NCBI GenBank assembly: GCA_002110485.1
Contig: MOWL01000069.1
Coordinates: forward strand, 620,001 to 684,000
DNA: 64,000 nucleotides
Origin: Emergomyces orientalis
Taxonomy: Eukaryota > Ascomycota > Eurotiomycetes > Onygenales > Ajellomycetaceae
Direction of reading: 5' to 3'
Below the pieces are notes generated by a model. That model was not told where the DNA came from. It worked only from the letters and a program-made list of their open reading frames with translations, and did not search any database. This document shows positions 12,301 through 22,106 of this stretch, in pieces (the stretch's first letter is position 1; each line of letters starts with the position of its first letter). Position numbers and translations under genes: made by a program.

Positions 12301-13590
12301 GGCATTTCTATATCGCCAAACCAGCCCATTTCTGAATTCCCGTCATCCTCTTATCTCGGAACAAGAGAATAGGAAAACAAGACGAAAAAGGCAAAGCCCA
12401 AGAAAGGAAAAAAAAGAATGACGAAGTAGAAGGAACAGAGAACCCCCAGCAAAGAATCTAGACTCCTCACCGTTTCACAGTCTAGCTTATCGATGTATCT
12501 GTATCCGGGCCGTGCGTAGCGTGGGGTTTTCTGTAGGAACAGTAAACTTACACTCATTCAATCCATATGATGGCATGGAACAGACACCGGGCCGGTTTTA
12601 AATAAGGTTGCAAAAAAAGACACAAAGAAAGGGGTGATACGGGATCGAGGATATGAACGGGCACAACAAAAAATGGGACCGAGATCGGATGGCGAGTGGG
12701 GGGAGATTTCACCCCTTTCCCTTTCTTTCGTTTCAGTTTCCGTTTTTGATTTCCCGCCATGGGAGGATAGGGGCTGGGCAACACGGAGCGGGAGAGGCGG
12801 GTAGGGAGGAATTCCGTTTGGATTTTGAACGGGGAAGCAGAGGTCTAGCTAATCGCAAACAAAAAGAGAGAGCCAGCAAATTTGCAATTTAATACTAATT
12901 GGGTTGACAGAAGAATTATATATTATAGGAGCAGTTATGTTCGTTTGATTCAATTTTTTTTTTTTTCTTTACAAAATTATCATCTATATACAATCGATCC
13001 AAAATATCTATACACAATCCGCATCGCGACCCATGAGTATACCAAATGCATATACATCCCTATCACACCCCCACGATCCGCAATTTCTATGTTGTAAAAC
13101 AAAAACAAAAGGGTTATCGTATAGTTTCCACAAAGTCTAGAACACACCTCGGCCACGACCGTGATTCATTCATATGCACGGAACCTGAAGAAGAAAAGAA
13201 ACCATTTTGATCGTGACTGAACACAGCAAAATGAAAGAAGCAGCCAAATGAAAAAGGAGGAAGACAAAAACCGACTCCCATCGGCCACCGGGAGGGGGGA
13301 TAAATTATAGCGTGGGGATCCTGCGTTTCCTCCCGCAAACATCCCCCAATGCATCCCTCCCATCATAGCACGGAGATACCAGTGGTTAATTACGGAGCTC
13401 ATTCTGCTCGTTTTCTTTTCTCTTGTTCATGCCCATTCCTTCTCTAGGATTTAAGGATATGCTATTCAAATTTCCGCTGTAAACCACAATCCAAAGCCTG
13501 TCCTGTACATACATCCAATTTGGTATGTACACATGAAGAACAGAGCACGATAAAACAAAAATTTAAACCAAACCCCCTCCACTTTCAACC
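9386..13590. other. 4.2 kb intergenic with low-complexity tracts
   Basis: This is the gap between the ENA start and the BRAP2-like stop. It contains a GGAA-rich purine tract (about 9880-9935), T-rich runs near 10,940-10,985, and an (ATTTTT)n tract (11,544-11,585). An open frame at 11,011-11,502 (minus) has no family features and biased composition, so it is not called. Confidence 0.5.
11544..11585. repeat. (ATTTTT)n microsatellite
   Basis: Six to seven near-perfect TTTTTA units lie in the gap between the ENA and BRAP2-like genes. Confidence 0.85.
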
Positions 13591-16448
13591 CTAGTTCCTC
13601 CCTTTCCCTTTCCCCTTCCTCCTCCTCCCCGCTCCACGCCCTTCCTCCGGCTCTGGAACACTAACCGTCCCCTCAACTACATCTTCCCCCTGATCCCTCA
13701 ATTTTTCCGCTCCACTAATAAAAAAGCTCAAATCGCGATTCTGCTCCTGCAAATCTTCATTTGCAGCCGTCAACTTCTGCACCTCCCCATTCAAAAATTC
13801 AACCTTCTCCATCAAACTGCCATTCATAGCCTTCTCCTCGCGCCACTCCTTCTCCATCCGATGCGCCATGGTTTCAAACTTCTCCGCCCGCCGCTCCGCA
13901 CGGCCCTTATCCCGCTCGAGATTCGGTATCGTCTCTTTGACAAGAGTGTCATATTGCGCTTGCAGCGCGGAGAGGTTCTTCGTCGCCACTCCCGCGGCCT
14001 CTTGCGCAGCGGTGGCAGCTGCACTCGCGACGGATGCTTTATCAGCCGCGCGTTCGACAACTTCTTCGAAGTATGTTCGTTGGCTTTCCAGTTGGCTCGT
14101 TAACAGGTGCGTGTATTCCACACTCATATTCTCCAGCTTCTCGCGGGGGACCGCATCAGCCCAATCGGGCGGGTCCAGCGCACTCTCACCCGCCGCGGGT
14201 AATTCAACAAGCTTGCCGTCGGACTTATTTTGAATGATCCGGTGCACGTAGCCGTCGCCTACGTAGTCCCATACACGCTGCGAGGCTAGATCCATGGCAA
14301 ACGCGTGAGAAGTCTCCTTGAAGTGTGCAAAAGCATGTGCTTCATCGTAGCGACCACAGCCAATGTTGCCGCATATCAAACATAGCCAAAGATTTACTTC
14401 CGAATGGCAGACTTGGCACTCTGTGGGCCCCTGGTCGAAATCAAACGTTTGGATTGCTCTCTTGCCAAATTCGTCCTGCGTATAGCGGCATACGGGACAT
14501 CCGCTGCCTTTCCATTTTTGCAAGCATGTACAGTGGAAAACATGTTGGCAAATGATCGTAAGCAAGCCTGTCGTCTCATCCATGCGCTCCAGACAGACGG
14601 GACATGTCGGTAGCTCTATTAGCGATGGCGTTGGGGGTGCTAACGGTTTCGTAGACAGGGAAGTCGAAGGAAGGGTACCTGACTGAACGGGGGAAGCGGC
14701 TGAGGGCATTCGGGCATGATTCGTCGTTGCGGGCGTAAAGGGGTCGTTATTCATATCCGGAAACTTGCTCTCTGTCCCGGGCGCTTCGACCTGGATCTCG
14801 ACAGTTTTCACAAATACAACGTGACAAGTTTCAGGCTGTAAAAATAAAGGAAAGAGAAGAAATGTAATTTAATCATCAGCATCCATCCCAACCAAGAGGG
14901 GAGGGAAACGAGAAAAGGAGGGAATGGCCTTCCCATCCCCTACAAGAAAATACACTCACCTCCATAGAATTAAACACCTTCCCGTTCCAGTCCCGCTGCC
15001 ACTCCTTCGCCCTCTTCCCGCTCCGAAACTTCATTAAAACCATATACCGATTCGCCCGCGCCGTCCTAATCATTCGAAAATGACTAACCTCATCCCTCGT
15101 CTGTTCGCCCACAAACCCCAAAAAGTCCGACGGAGACATATACGACGGCACCGCGAGGATACATAACGTCGTACAATCCTCCGCAGAATGCGTCCCTGTC
15201 GTTGCTGACGATCCAGATCCTCCATACTCACCAGCTTCCGCCTCCCTAGCCAGCACATCAGCACTGCCATATTTCCTGTCAACATTGCTATTGCTACTGC
15301 CATCAAGCATCGCACTCCGCGACAGCGCCGATCCTTTCAGAAACGACGGGTCATCGTCGTCTTTGTAGAGCGTAGGGGTCTCCTCGACATCACGGTATAA
15401 GTGTACGATACCCCACGCGCTATCTGAGACTTTCTGGTCGAGCGGGACATATTTGCCCTTGGTGGCTAGGCCGCCAATAACGCTTGTGCCGATGCCCTTG
15501 GCTATTTGGTTGCTGTTGTTGCTCCCTGTGCTAAGTGGCTGTTGGTGTTGGTGTTGGTTGGAGTCTGTCTGTTGCTGGCTTTGGGCCTGGGTTTGCTTCC
15601 GGTTCTGGTTTTGCTCTGGCACAACCATGTCGATGCTTTCGATGGAAATCTGATCTAGGCGTTTGTCGTTTGCAAGTTTGAAAGAAGAAGCAGTAGGAGT
15701 AGATGCGGGGTTGGTAGTTGGCTCATCGATTTGTTGTTGATGCACGCCAGCTGTCTCGGATTGAGGAGAGCGAGCTGTAGCTGTAGCTGTAGCTGTAGTC
15801 GCAGATGTAGAAGCTCCCAATGAAGCTCGACATTGAAGGAGACTGTTCGTCTGCTTGCCTATATTGTTTCAAAAAAAAGAAACAAATAACAAAAATTCAC
15901 AGTTAGCCAACACAACTTCACCTCCGGACTCCACAATGAAAATACATATATATAACAATAACACCAACAGGATTAATAAAAGAAAAAAGAAAAAAAGAAA
16001 AAGGGAGCTCACCACTGTCCGTTACACCAATATTCCTTTTACCTCCACTACCACCACGGAAAACAAGATCCCTATAAATCTCCCCGCCGCCGCTATTGCT
16101 ACCGCTATTCCCGTTTTGAGTATCCCCTCTAATATCTTTCTTCTTCAAATAACAACTGTTATTACTATTATTATTATTATAATTAAGGCTTTGACGATTA
16201 TCACCCCGCGCCCCCTTCCCAGCACCTCTTGCCCTCTTCTTATTCCGGAACGGTTGGAGCGCGTCAGAGAAAGCGTGCAGCGGTATATCCTTGTCTGATC
16301 TGTCAAGCTCTGATTGAGAGAGATGCGAGAATGAATGCGAGTGAGAATGAGGGCGGGAGTTATCGTATTGAATTTGAACGTGCTCGTCCGGAGTAGTGCC
16401 ACCACCGGCTAACAATTCCAGGAGAATATGGTAGAAGTATGAGGGCAT
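13591..16448 (-). CDS. etp1: BRAP2/ETP1-like RING-H2 and ZnF-UBP protein
   Basis: Three exons, 16013-16448, 14960-15858 and 13591-14835, join in frame to 859 residues. Introns are 154 bp and 124 bp with GT/AG ends. The protein starts MPSYFYHI. The middle holds the BRAP2 RNA-recognition-like domain (about 375-458, CTTLCILAVPSYMSPSDFL to NSMEPETCHVVFVK), whose conserved end is rebuilt exactly across intron 2. A C3H2C3 RING follows (523-562, CPVCLERM..CQHVFHCTCLQKW..CPVC), then a UBP-type zinc finger (about 585-645). A long coiled coil (about 665-835) and a Lys/Arg/Gly-rich tail end the chain. Domain order matches human BRAP/IMP and yeast Etp1, a cytoplasmic ubiquitin-binding E3-like protein linked in yeast to ethanol stress. 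The first ~250 residues are Asn/Gln/Ser-rich and poorly conserved. Confidence 0.93.
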
Positions 16449-16657
16449 CCCTAATTAAATGCGCAAAAAGTAATATATATTTCACCCCATCACCGCATGG
16501 AAAGGAGTTTTATTTTTATTTTGATTCTTAAAAATTAGCTGTGATGGCGGGCGGTGTATAATCCGAGGTGTTGTCGTTCGTCATCAATACTGGTAGTCAT
16601 GTATTTGTCGAGATAAGAAAGAATGGTGGCAGCTTCCACTACTTATCGATGGTGATA

Positions 16658-16669
16658 TATCACGTGATA
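16658..16669. promoter_or_regulatory. palindromic CACGTG (E-box) site
   Basis: TATCACGTGATA is a perfect 12 bp palindrome about 210 bp upstream of the BRAP2-like start and 15 bp from the retroelement end. Its core matches the RTCACGTG site bound by Cbf1-type bHLH factors. Function is inferred. Confidence 0.4.
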
Positions 16670-16683
16670 CATGACGCAGAGTT

Positions 16684-16780
16684 TGTTGGACGTCTGAGTG
16701 GTTGTATTGGTGTGGCTATCTAGTGGCTATATGTGTGTGTACGGGGCGCTAGTCCGTAATAGGAGGCCATGGCTCCCACA
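16684..16780 (-). repeat. 3' LTR of the retroelement
   Basis: This 97 bp copy differs from the other LTR only at 16691 (C here, T at 18245). In element orientation it lies after the polypurine tract. Confidence 0.92.
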
Positions 16781-16789
16781 CCCCCCCTC
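16781..16789 (-). other. polypurine tract of the retroelement
   Basis: On the minus strand GAGGGGGGG abuts the 3' LTR, the place and composition of a plus-strand primer. It fixes the element's orientation together with the primer site at the other end. Confidence 0.8.
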
Positions 16790-16875
16790 GGACTAGCTAC
16801 CGTGCTGCTAATATACATTAAAAACCCATTGAAATCTCATATCCACTACACCCATTCTGTTTGTCATAGCCATAC

Positions 16876-18076
16876 TTATCCATTATTAGGGTAACTTGGC
16901 TGGCATTTCAAAAGCTCATTGATATCTGGTGAAACCCCCACATAGAATCCCTCACTCAGCTGATTTGCAAGATTTCTCTTATCTCTATCCCTATTCTTAT
17001 CCCTCAATGCCTCAATACACTCTTTATTATGTTCCTTCCAATCTCCATACGCGAGGCTTGGGTCTCTGAACCAACAGTATTTGATTAGATGATCAGTATT
17101 TTTGCAATAGTGACAAGGACGTTCATCATTAGAGTTCGCAGTAGAGAGGCGGCTATTGGTAGTAGAAGTAGTGATAGAGTGAGTAGTGACAGCAGCGGTG
17201 GCTCGTGTAGCTAATTGATTCATCAAATCATCGAGGTTCAAGTTCTGTATGAGGCCCTGTTTAGTAGCATAGAATTCATCCAGCTTTGCTCTAATGAATT
17301 CCTGTTGCCAATCTCCCAATCCCAGTATGAAGAGGTCATGATAAGTACTCTCAGCTCATTTTTCCTTCAGAGATACAAGCTTGACCTTGAGATCTCAGAA
17401 ATTCACGAGATAGATGTGAAAATTGTTGTTCTTGAGACATAAATCTCTCATCTTTTTTATGGTTTGAAGATGTTCTTCTGCATGAGATATGACATAGCAT
17501 TGTGTGAGATTTTTTCATAGAATGACTGCTATATAAATCTCATTCAGTGGTCCCAGGGAATCGCGTACAGTGGCATTCAAAGATTGAAAGATTTGTGTGT
17601 AAAGAAGCTCATTCTTTCTGTTTCAGAGCTCAATATTCAGAGAAACTGTTGTAGAAGACATAGTTTCTTCCTTGATAAGAATATCTTTTGCTTGAATAAG
17701 ATGTGCATCTGCAAGAATAGAGCTCTTTCATTTCAAGTAATTGAATTCATTTAAAATAACTGCATGCTTTCTCTTCAGCTTGGTCTTCATGTCTTTTCAA
17801 AATTTGTCAATCTTATTCTTAATAGAATCTTGAGTCAGAGAGCTTGAGTTGCTCTCCAGTTTTTTATATAAGCATTTTCATTCATTTGTTCTGTTTTTTC
17901 ATATACTTCATCATCATCCAGATTATGATGTTTTCATTTATTTGATCTCTCATTTGAGATCCCATTTCACTCTCTCTAGACATAGAAGTAGGTGTATCCT
18001 GTTCATATTCATGTTCATTCATGTTGCTTGCAGATGCATCTAACAGTCCCGCAGTAGCACGCGTTATTGGGGTCAT
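16876..18076 (-). pseudogene. degenerate copia-type gag with a CCHC zinc knuckle
   Basis: The gag starts with an ATG at 18076 that lies 161 bases after the primer site. The first 64 codons run open to 17882. Coding-like sequence then shifts frame near 17927 and again near 17840, and from there one frame continues to the TAA at 16876. That frame is interrupted only by TGA, at 17797-17799, 17728-17730, 17623-17625, 17515-17517, 17395-17397 and 17356-17358; no in-frame TAA or TAG occurs. The last ~148 codons (from 17319) are intact and carry a CX2CX4HX4C zinc knuckle (CHYCKNTDHLIKYC), the nucleic-acid-binding motif of retroelement Gag. Residues around each TGA suggest lost tryptophan codons; this is inference. 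No pol sequence follows before the 3' LTR. Confidence 0.8.
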
Positions 18077-18224
18077 TTGTTTATCTAATCTTTCCCATGA
18101 TCAAAGCTTTTCTTGCTTTACATCAGATCTCTTTTTCTGCAGTTCAGTGATGCAGCTCGCGAGATGTTTTATACCTCAGAAAAATAAAGAAAATATGTGG
18201 AAGATTTTTAAAAAAAAGAGCAAT

Positions 18225-18237
18225 CCGGGCCATAACC
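18225..18237 (-). other. primer binding site, half-tRNA-Met type
   Basis: GGTTATGGCCCGG follows the 5' LTR with no gap. Copia elements prime with an internal fragment of initiator tRNA-Met, and their sites read GGTTATGGGCCCAG or similar. The match here is close but imperfect; relative to a tRNA with CCGGGCUCAUAACC one base would be missing. Confidence 0.6.
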
Positions 18238-18334
18238 TGTTGGATGTCTGAGTGGTTGTATTGGTGTGGCTATCTAGTGGCTATATGTGTGTGTACGGGG
18301 CGCTAGTCCGTAATAGGAGGCCATGGCTCCCACA
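18238..18334 (-). repeat. 5' LTR of the retroelement
   Basis: This 97 bp LTR is followed on its outer side by GAGTT (18335-18339), the copy of the target-site duplication. Such short LTRs are unusual for copia-type elements. Confidence 0.92.
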
Positions 18335-18339
18335 GAGTT

Positions 18340-18703
18340 AAAGGCAACAACTGGCAGATCTCAGAGGGTCCAATGTCCAGTTAGGATTAGTGGCAACCAA
18401 AGGAGAAAATTCTACAGTTACGTGAAGATACCTACGTATCTAACTACGAAAGACAGATTGTATTCGTGGAGGTAAGTGTATGAGTTTTGCATTTGAGGAG
18501 TTCGAAAAGGAGTTGTTATGTGACGTAACTAGCTAATATAAATGAATGCATCCCGTGTCGTAATTTGTGGTTAAAACCGTTCATCAAAAAGATCCATCCC
18601 TTCCTTAGACGCCAAAGCCAGTGATTGTATCTCCCCAGCCGTAGGAGAAGAAACAAAGAAAGAAAAAAACCAAAGAGGAACAAGGAAACGACCAAGAATA
18701 TAT
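18340..18703. other. intergenic: 3' flank of polyubiquitin gene
   Basis: About 360 bp between the retroelement and the polyubiquitin stop codon. It should contain the polyubiquitin 3' UTR. Nothing else was seen. Confidence 0.5.
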
Positions 18704-19809
18704 TTAGTGGCCACCCCGCAATCTCAACACCAAATGGAGAGTGCTCTCCTTCTGAATGTTATAATCAGAAAGCGTCCGGCCATCTTCTAGCTGCTTACCA
18801 GCAAAGATGAGACGCTGCTGATCTGGTGGAATCCCTTCCTTATCTTGGATTTTGCTTTTTACGTTATCAATTGTGTCGGAGCTCTCGACTTCAAGTGTGA
18901 TAGTTTTGCCGGTCAGAGTTTTCACGAAGATCTGCATACCACCACGAAGACGAAGGACAAGGTGGAGTGTGGATTCTTTTTGGATATTGTAGTCTGAGAG
19001 TGTTCGGCCGTCCTCAAGCTGTTTTCCGGCGAAGATGAGTCGTTGCTGGTCTGGTGGGATACCTTCTTTATCTTGAATTTTGCTTTTAACGTTGTCAATG
19101 GTATCTGAGCTTTCGACTTCAAGAGTAATCGTTTTGCCGGTCAGGGTCTTAACGAAGATCTGCATTCCACCACGGAGGCGAAGGACAAGATGGAGGGTGG
19201 ATTCTTTTTGGATGTTATAATCGGACAAGGTACGGCCATCTTCGAGCTGCTTTCCAGCGAAGATCAAACGTTGCTGGTCTGGGGGGATGCCTTCTTTATC
19301 CTGGATTTTGCTCTTTACGTTGTCGATGGTATCCGAAGATTCCACCTCCAAGGTAATAGTCTTGCCAGTGAGGGTTTTGACGACTGTGTTCAATATTGCG
19401 TTAGTGATCATTTCCTTTCTTTCTCTGAAGTTTAACAATTATACCGGGGATATATTTATCAAAGACATACAGATCTGCATTCCTCCACGGAGACGGAGAA
19501 CCAAGTGAAGGGTAGACTCCTTCTGGATGTTGTAGTCTGACAGGGTACGGCCGTCTTCCAGTTGCTTGCCAGCGAAGATAAGGCGTTGCTGGTCAGGAGG
19601 GATACCTTCCTTGTCCTGGATTTTGGACTTGACTGCGTCGATAGTATCACCTGACTCAACGTCGAGAGTGATGGTCTTTCCGGTAACTACAGCCAGGCGG
19701 AGCGGTATGTTAGCCATCCGTTACATCGAGTTGGATTTCAAGCATTTGTTTAAAGAGCGAGATTGAGAGTGAGAGCGGTAAACTTACGAGTCTTTACGAA
19801 AATTTGCAT
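18704..19809 (-). CDS. ubi4: polyubiquitin, four units plus one extra residue
   Basis: Three exons, 19788-19809 (22 bp), 19471-19686 and 18704-19383, give 305 residues: four 76-residue ubiquitins head to tail and a C-terminal His after the final LRLRGG. The His cap blocks conjugation until a deubiquitinase removes it. Introns are 101 and 87 bp; the first falls within codon 8 of unit 1, the second within codon 4 of unit 2. Units 2 to 4 are identical in protein and match the usual fungal ubiquitin ([13 protein letters not shown]). Unit 1 reads [14 protein letters not shown], so it differs at positions 16 (D), 20 (G) and 25 (A). Lys48, Lys63 and the hydrophobic patch are intact in all. Polyubiquitin is the stress-supplied ubiquitin source in yeasts and fungi. 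Confidence 0.96.
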
Positions 19810-20009
19810 GGTGGCGGTTTAAGGCGAGATTTCGGGAGATAATGAGACGGAAGAGCGGGGGAAATATCGTCTTGCAACAGATCAAGAGAATGCAAGTTGT
19901 GGGAGATGATGGCACGGAATCGATCTATGGAATATCTAGGAGGGAGGAGTTGAGGGAGAAGACAACAACTAGTTGGTGGGAGAAGAGAGGTGGGAGAACT
20001 GAGTGGGAG

Positions 20010-20060
20010 AAGAAGAGAGAGAGAGAGAAAGAGAGAGAGAGAGGAAGAAAGAAAGAGGAA
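20010..20060. repeat. GA-rich purine microsatellite in polyubiquitin 5' region
   Basis: An almost pure AG/GAAA tract lies about 200-250 bp upstream of the polyubiquitin start. On the coding strand it is a CT-rich tract, common just upstream of highly expressed fungal genes. Confidence 0.75.
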
Positions 20061-20173
20061 GACGGCAGTTTGGGGGTTTAAGTATAAGTCAGCGGGCAGC
20101 CACGAGGTTTGGCTGGAGGCGAAGTCGGCGGACCCCGCTTAGTCAGTGCCTGCCCTGGTTGTTGACTGACGTC

Positions 20174-20200
20174 TGGAATCTTGGCGAAGTTGCTGGAACT
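20174..20200. promoter_or_regulatory. gap-type heat shock element-like array
   Basis: Three GAA triplets start at 20176, 20186 and 20196, exactly 10 bp apart, which is the spacing of gap-type Hsf1 sites (nGAAn units on alternate positions). The array is about 370 bp upstream of the polyubiquitin start. Yeast UBI4 is heat-induced, so the position makes sense. Function is inferred. Confidence 0.5.
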
Positions 20201-21351
20201 TGAGCCTGGCTCTCTGACTCAGCAGCACCTTGCTCGGGAACTACCTACTAGTTATAGGCAAACTATGTAGAAATTTAACTATCTCGGATAACATTATCAT
20301 TCCAATTCTTAATACTCCATTTTTTACTTTTTGGGTTCATATCTCATAACACAGTTCAGATATGTTGTTGCATTCTGATGTTCTCCTCCCGGGGTGGGGT
20401 TCCATGACGTCGTCACCATTCCATCTACTCCGGAGGTGTGCCTGGGTGTGTCAGCGCTAGCGTCTAGGCTGCCGGCGCATTCTCGGCTTGAGTCTGCCTG
20501 GCCATAACTGGAGCCCACAACTGGAACTAGTGGCCAGTCGTCGCCGCCCGCGTTGGTCGCGCGGGGTGCATCTATGCTTGGACAGATAGAGATCCAATAG
20601 CCCAGTAACAAAACACCCACTTTTTACTCCCACTCCTCTCGGCCGTTACCCGCTCTCAGCTCCCCGCCACTGAGCTAAGCACGTATCGAATAACTACTCC
20701 GTAATATGTATAAGTGATGACTCCAGTCAAAAAGAAAAATGGTACTCAATCAATTACCTGTATTCAAATTCCGTTGGTCAAGAATACTTTTCCAATTTAT
20801 GTGGCTGGAAACATCTCACTCGTTCAAATACGGGAACAAACTCCAATCCATCAGGTAGTTACGAGTTATGGGGGGAGAAAAGTTGGATGTGGCGCAGAGG
20901 AGTAACTACTGAAAAAGCGACCCATTTTGGCCTTAACAGGAGGCAACATTTCTTTTTTCTGTTTCAAAGAGGTAGTGAGACGCAATTTTCCAATGTTCAA
21001 AACATGACCCAAGGATTTCATCCATCAAGTGGCCAACCTAAACAGCAAAGCAAAAAGCAAAATCAAGCAATGAGAAAATGATCAAGATTAAAAAGAAAAT
21101 ATAAAAGTTCTGGTATTGGTGCTTTGTTTCCATGATCTGCCAAAGGTGTAAGGCAAGGAAAATCTAGAGCAAGTTCAGGGGTATTCCAACATCATTATTG
21201 CAAAAACAATAGAAACCGCCAATCCCGAGAATAACGAACCAAAATGTTTCCTAAATCAAAAGCAATACATATCTGCTGCAAGGTCCAGAAGGGAGAGGGG
21301 CGAGACAAGGTACGATCCGTCCCACCAACTCATACTCAACACCCTGTCCTT

Positions 21352-22106
21352 TTACCGACAAATGTTACCCCTCAGATTATCATACCGAACGCAGCCCTGG
21401 CAACCCGACAGAAAGCAGATTCCCCAGCCGACGCAGGTTAGTTCGCGGCAATTAACCCTGGGGGTGAGTCCACCGTTCTCATTCATACTCTGTCCTCGAG
21501 CGGCGAGGTACTCCTGCTCCCTCTTCCGAAGCTCCCTTGCTACGGTCTCATCCGTAAGCAATCGTGGAAGCAAGCGTTTATCTTGCGGATAGAGTTGTTC
21601 CTCCGAGACATCAAAGCCGTTAACGCCCTTCCAAAGCTCCTCCAGGTGCTTCCGGTCCTCCGGGTTTTGGTGATGCGCCGCAGCTTCCATGAGCTGCTTA
21701 TTGGTGAGTTTTACAGCGTCAATCACTTTACCATCTACGCTGTAAGAGCGGGCGACCCCGGCATCGGCTACGTGTTTAAATCCTCCCTCCAGGTCCCTTT
21801 TCAGGCCGCGGATAACGTCGTCTACACTCTGTGCATATATCAAATTGATATGTCAGCTCATGCCCGATGTTTTCGACGAAGCACGGGAGACTGTTTTGGG
21901 ATTGCAGGCTGGGAGTGGACTCACTCTTTCGTCAACGTCAAGGTGAACACCCTGATTGAAGAACGATATTTACATATTAGCATTGTTACATGTCGCTTTG
22001 AGAAAGTGGGTTAATCGGATGGGGCAACACACAAACTCACCACTGCAGCTCCTTACACGGCGACGGCACCAAGGAGAGCAAGCGAAAGCCAAGCCTGAAG
22101 CTTTAT
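21352..22106 (-). CDS. small putative secreted protein with Cys-rich C-terminus; start uncertain
   Basis: I do not recognise the family. The main exon (21352-21828) ends in a cysteine cluster NCRELTCVGWGICFLSGCQGC. Upstream, a 27 bp mini-exon (21925-21951, GVHLDVDER) and a signal-peptide exon ending at 22059 (KLQAWLSLALLGAVA) join it in phase through GT/AG introns of 96 and 107 bp. The expected start codon before KLQAWL is ATA (22106-22104), not ATG. In frame, a TAA lies upstream with no ATG between. So either an upstream exon supplies the ATG, the start was lost, or the start is non-AUG. The middle is charged and helical (VDDVIRGLKRDLEGGF..). The joined reading and the secretion call are inference; the 3' exon is the well-supported part. 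Confidence 0.55.

Larger units (their letters stand above)
16679..18339 (-). mobile_element. gag-only LTR retroelement with GAGTT target-site duplication
   Basis: Two 97 bp direct repeats (16684-16780 and 18238-18334) differ at one base and both begin TG and end CA. They are flanked by the 5 bp direct repeat GAGTT (16679-16683 and 18335-18339). Read on the minus strand, GGTTATGGCCCGG directly follows the 5' LTR (18237-18225). It resembles the half-tRNA (initiator Met, anticodon-stem) primer site used by copia-type elements. GAGGGGGGG (16789-16781) sits against the 3' LTR as a polypurine tract. The 1457 bp interior contains only gag-like sequence; no protease, integrase or reverse transcriptase is present. 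The element is therefore non-autonomous, recently inserted, and lies in the promoter of the BRAP2-like gene in the same orientation. Confidence 0.92.
19810..21351. other. polyubiquitin promoter region and intergenic
   Basis: 1.5 kb upstream of the polyubiquitin start and downstream of the small secreted-protein gene. It contains a GA-rich purine tract (about 20,010-20,060) and the HSE-like array listed separately. No other exon was recognised. Confidence 0.5.
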
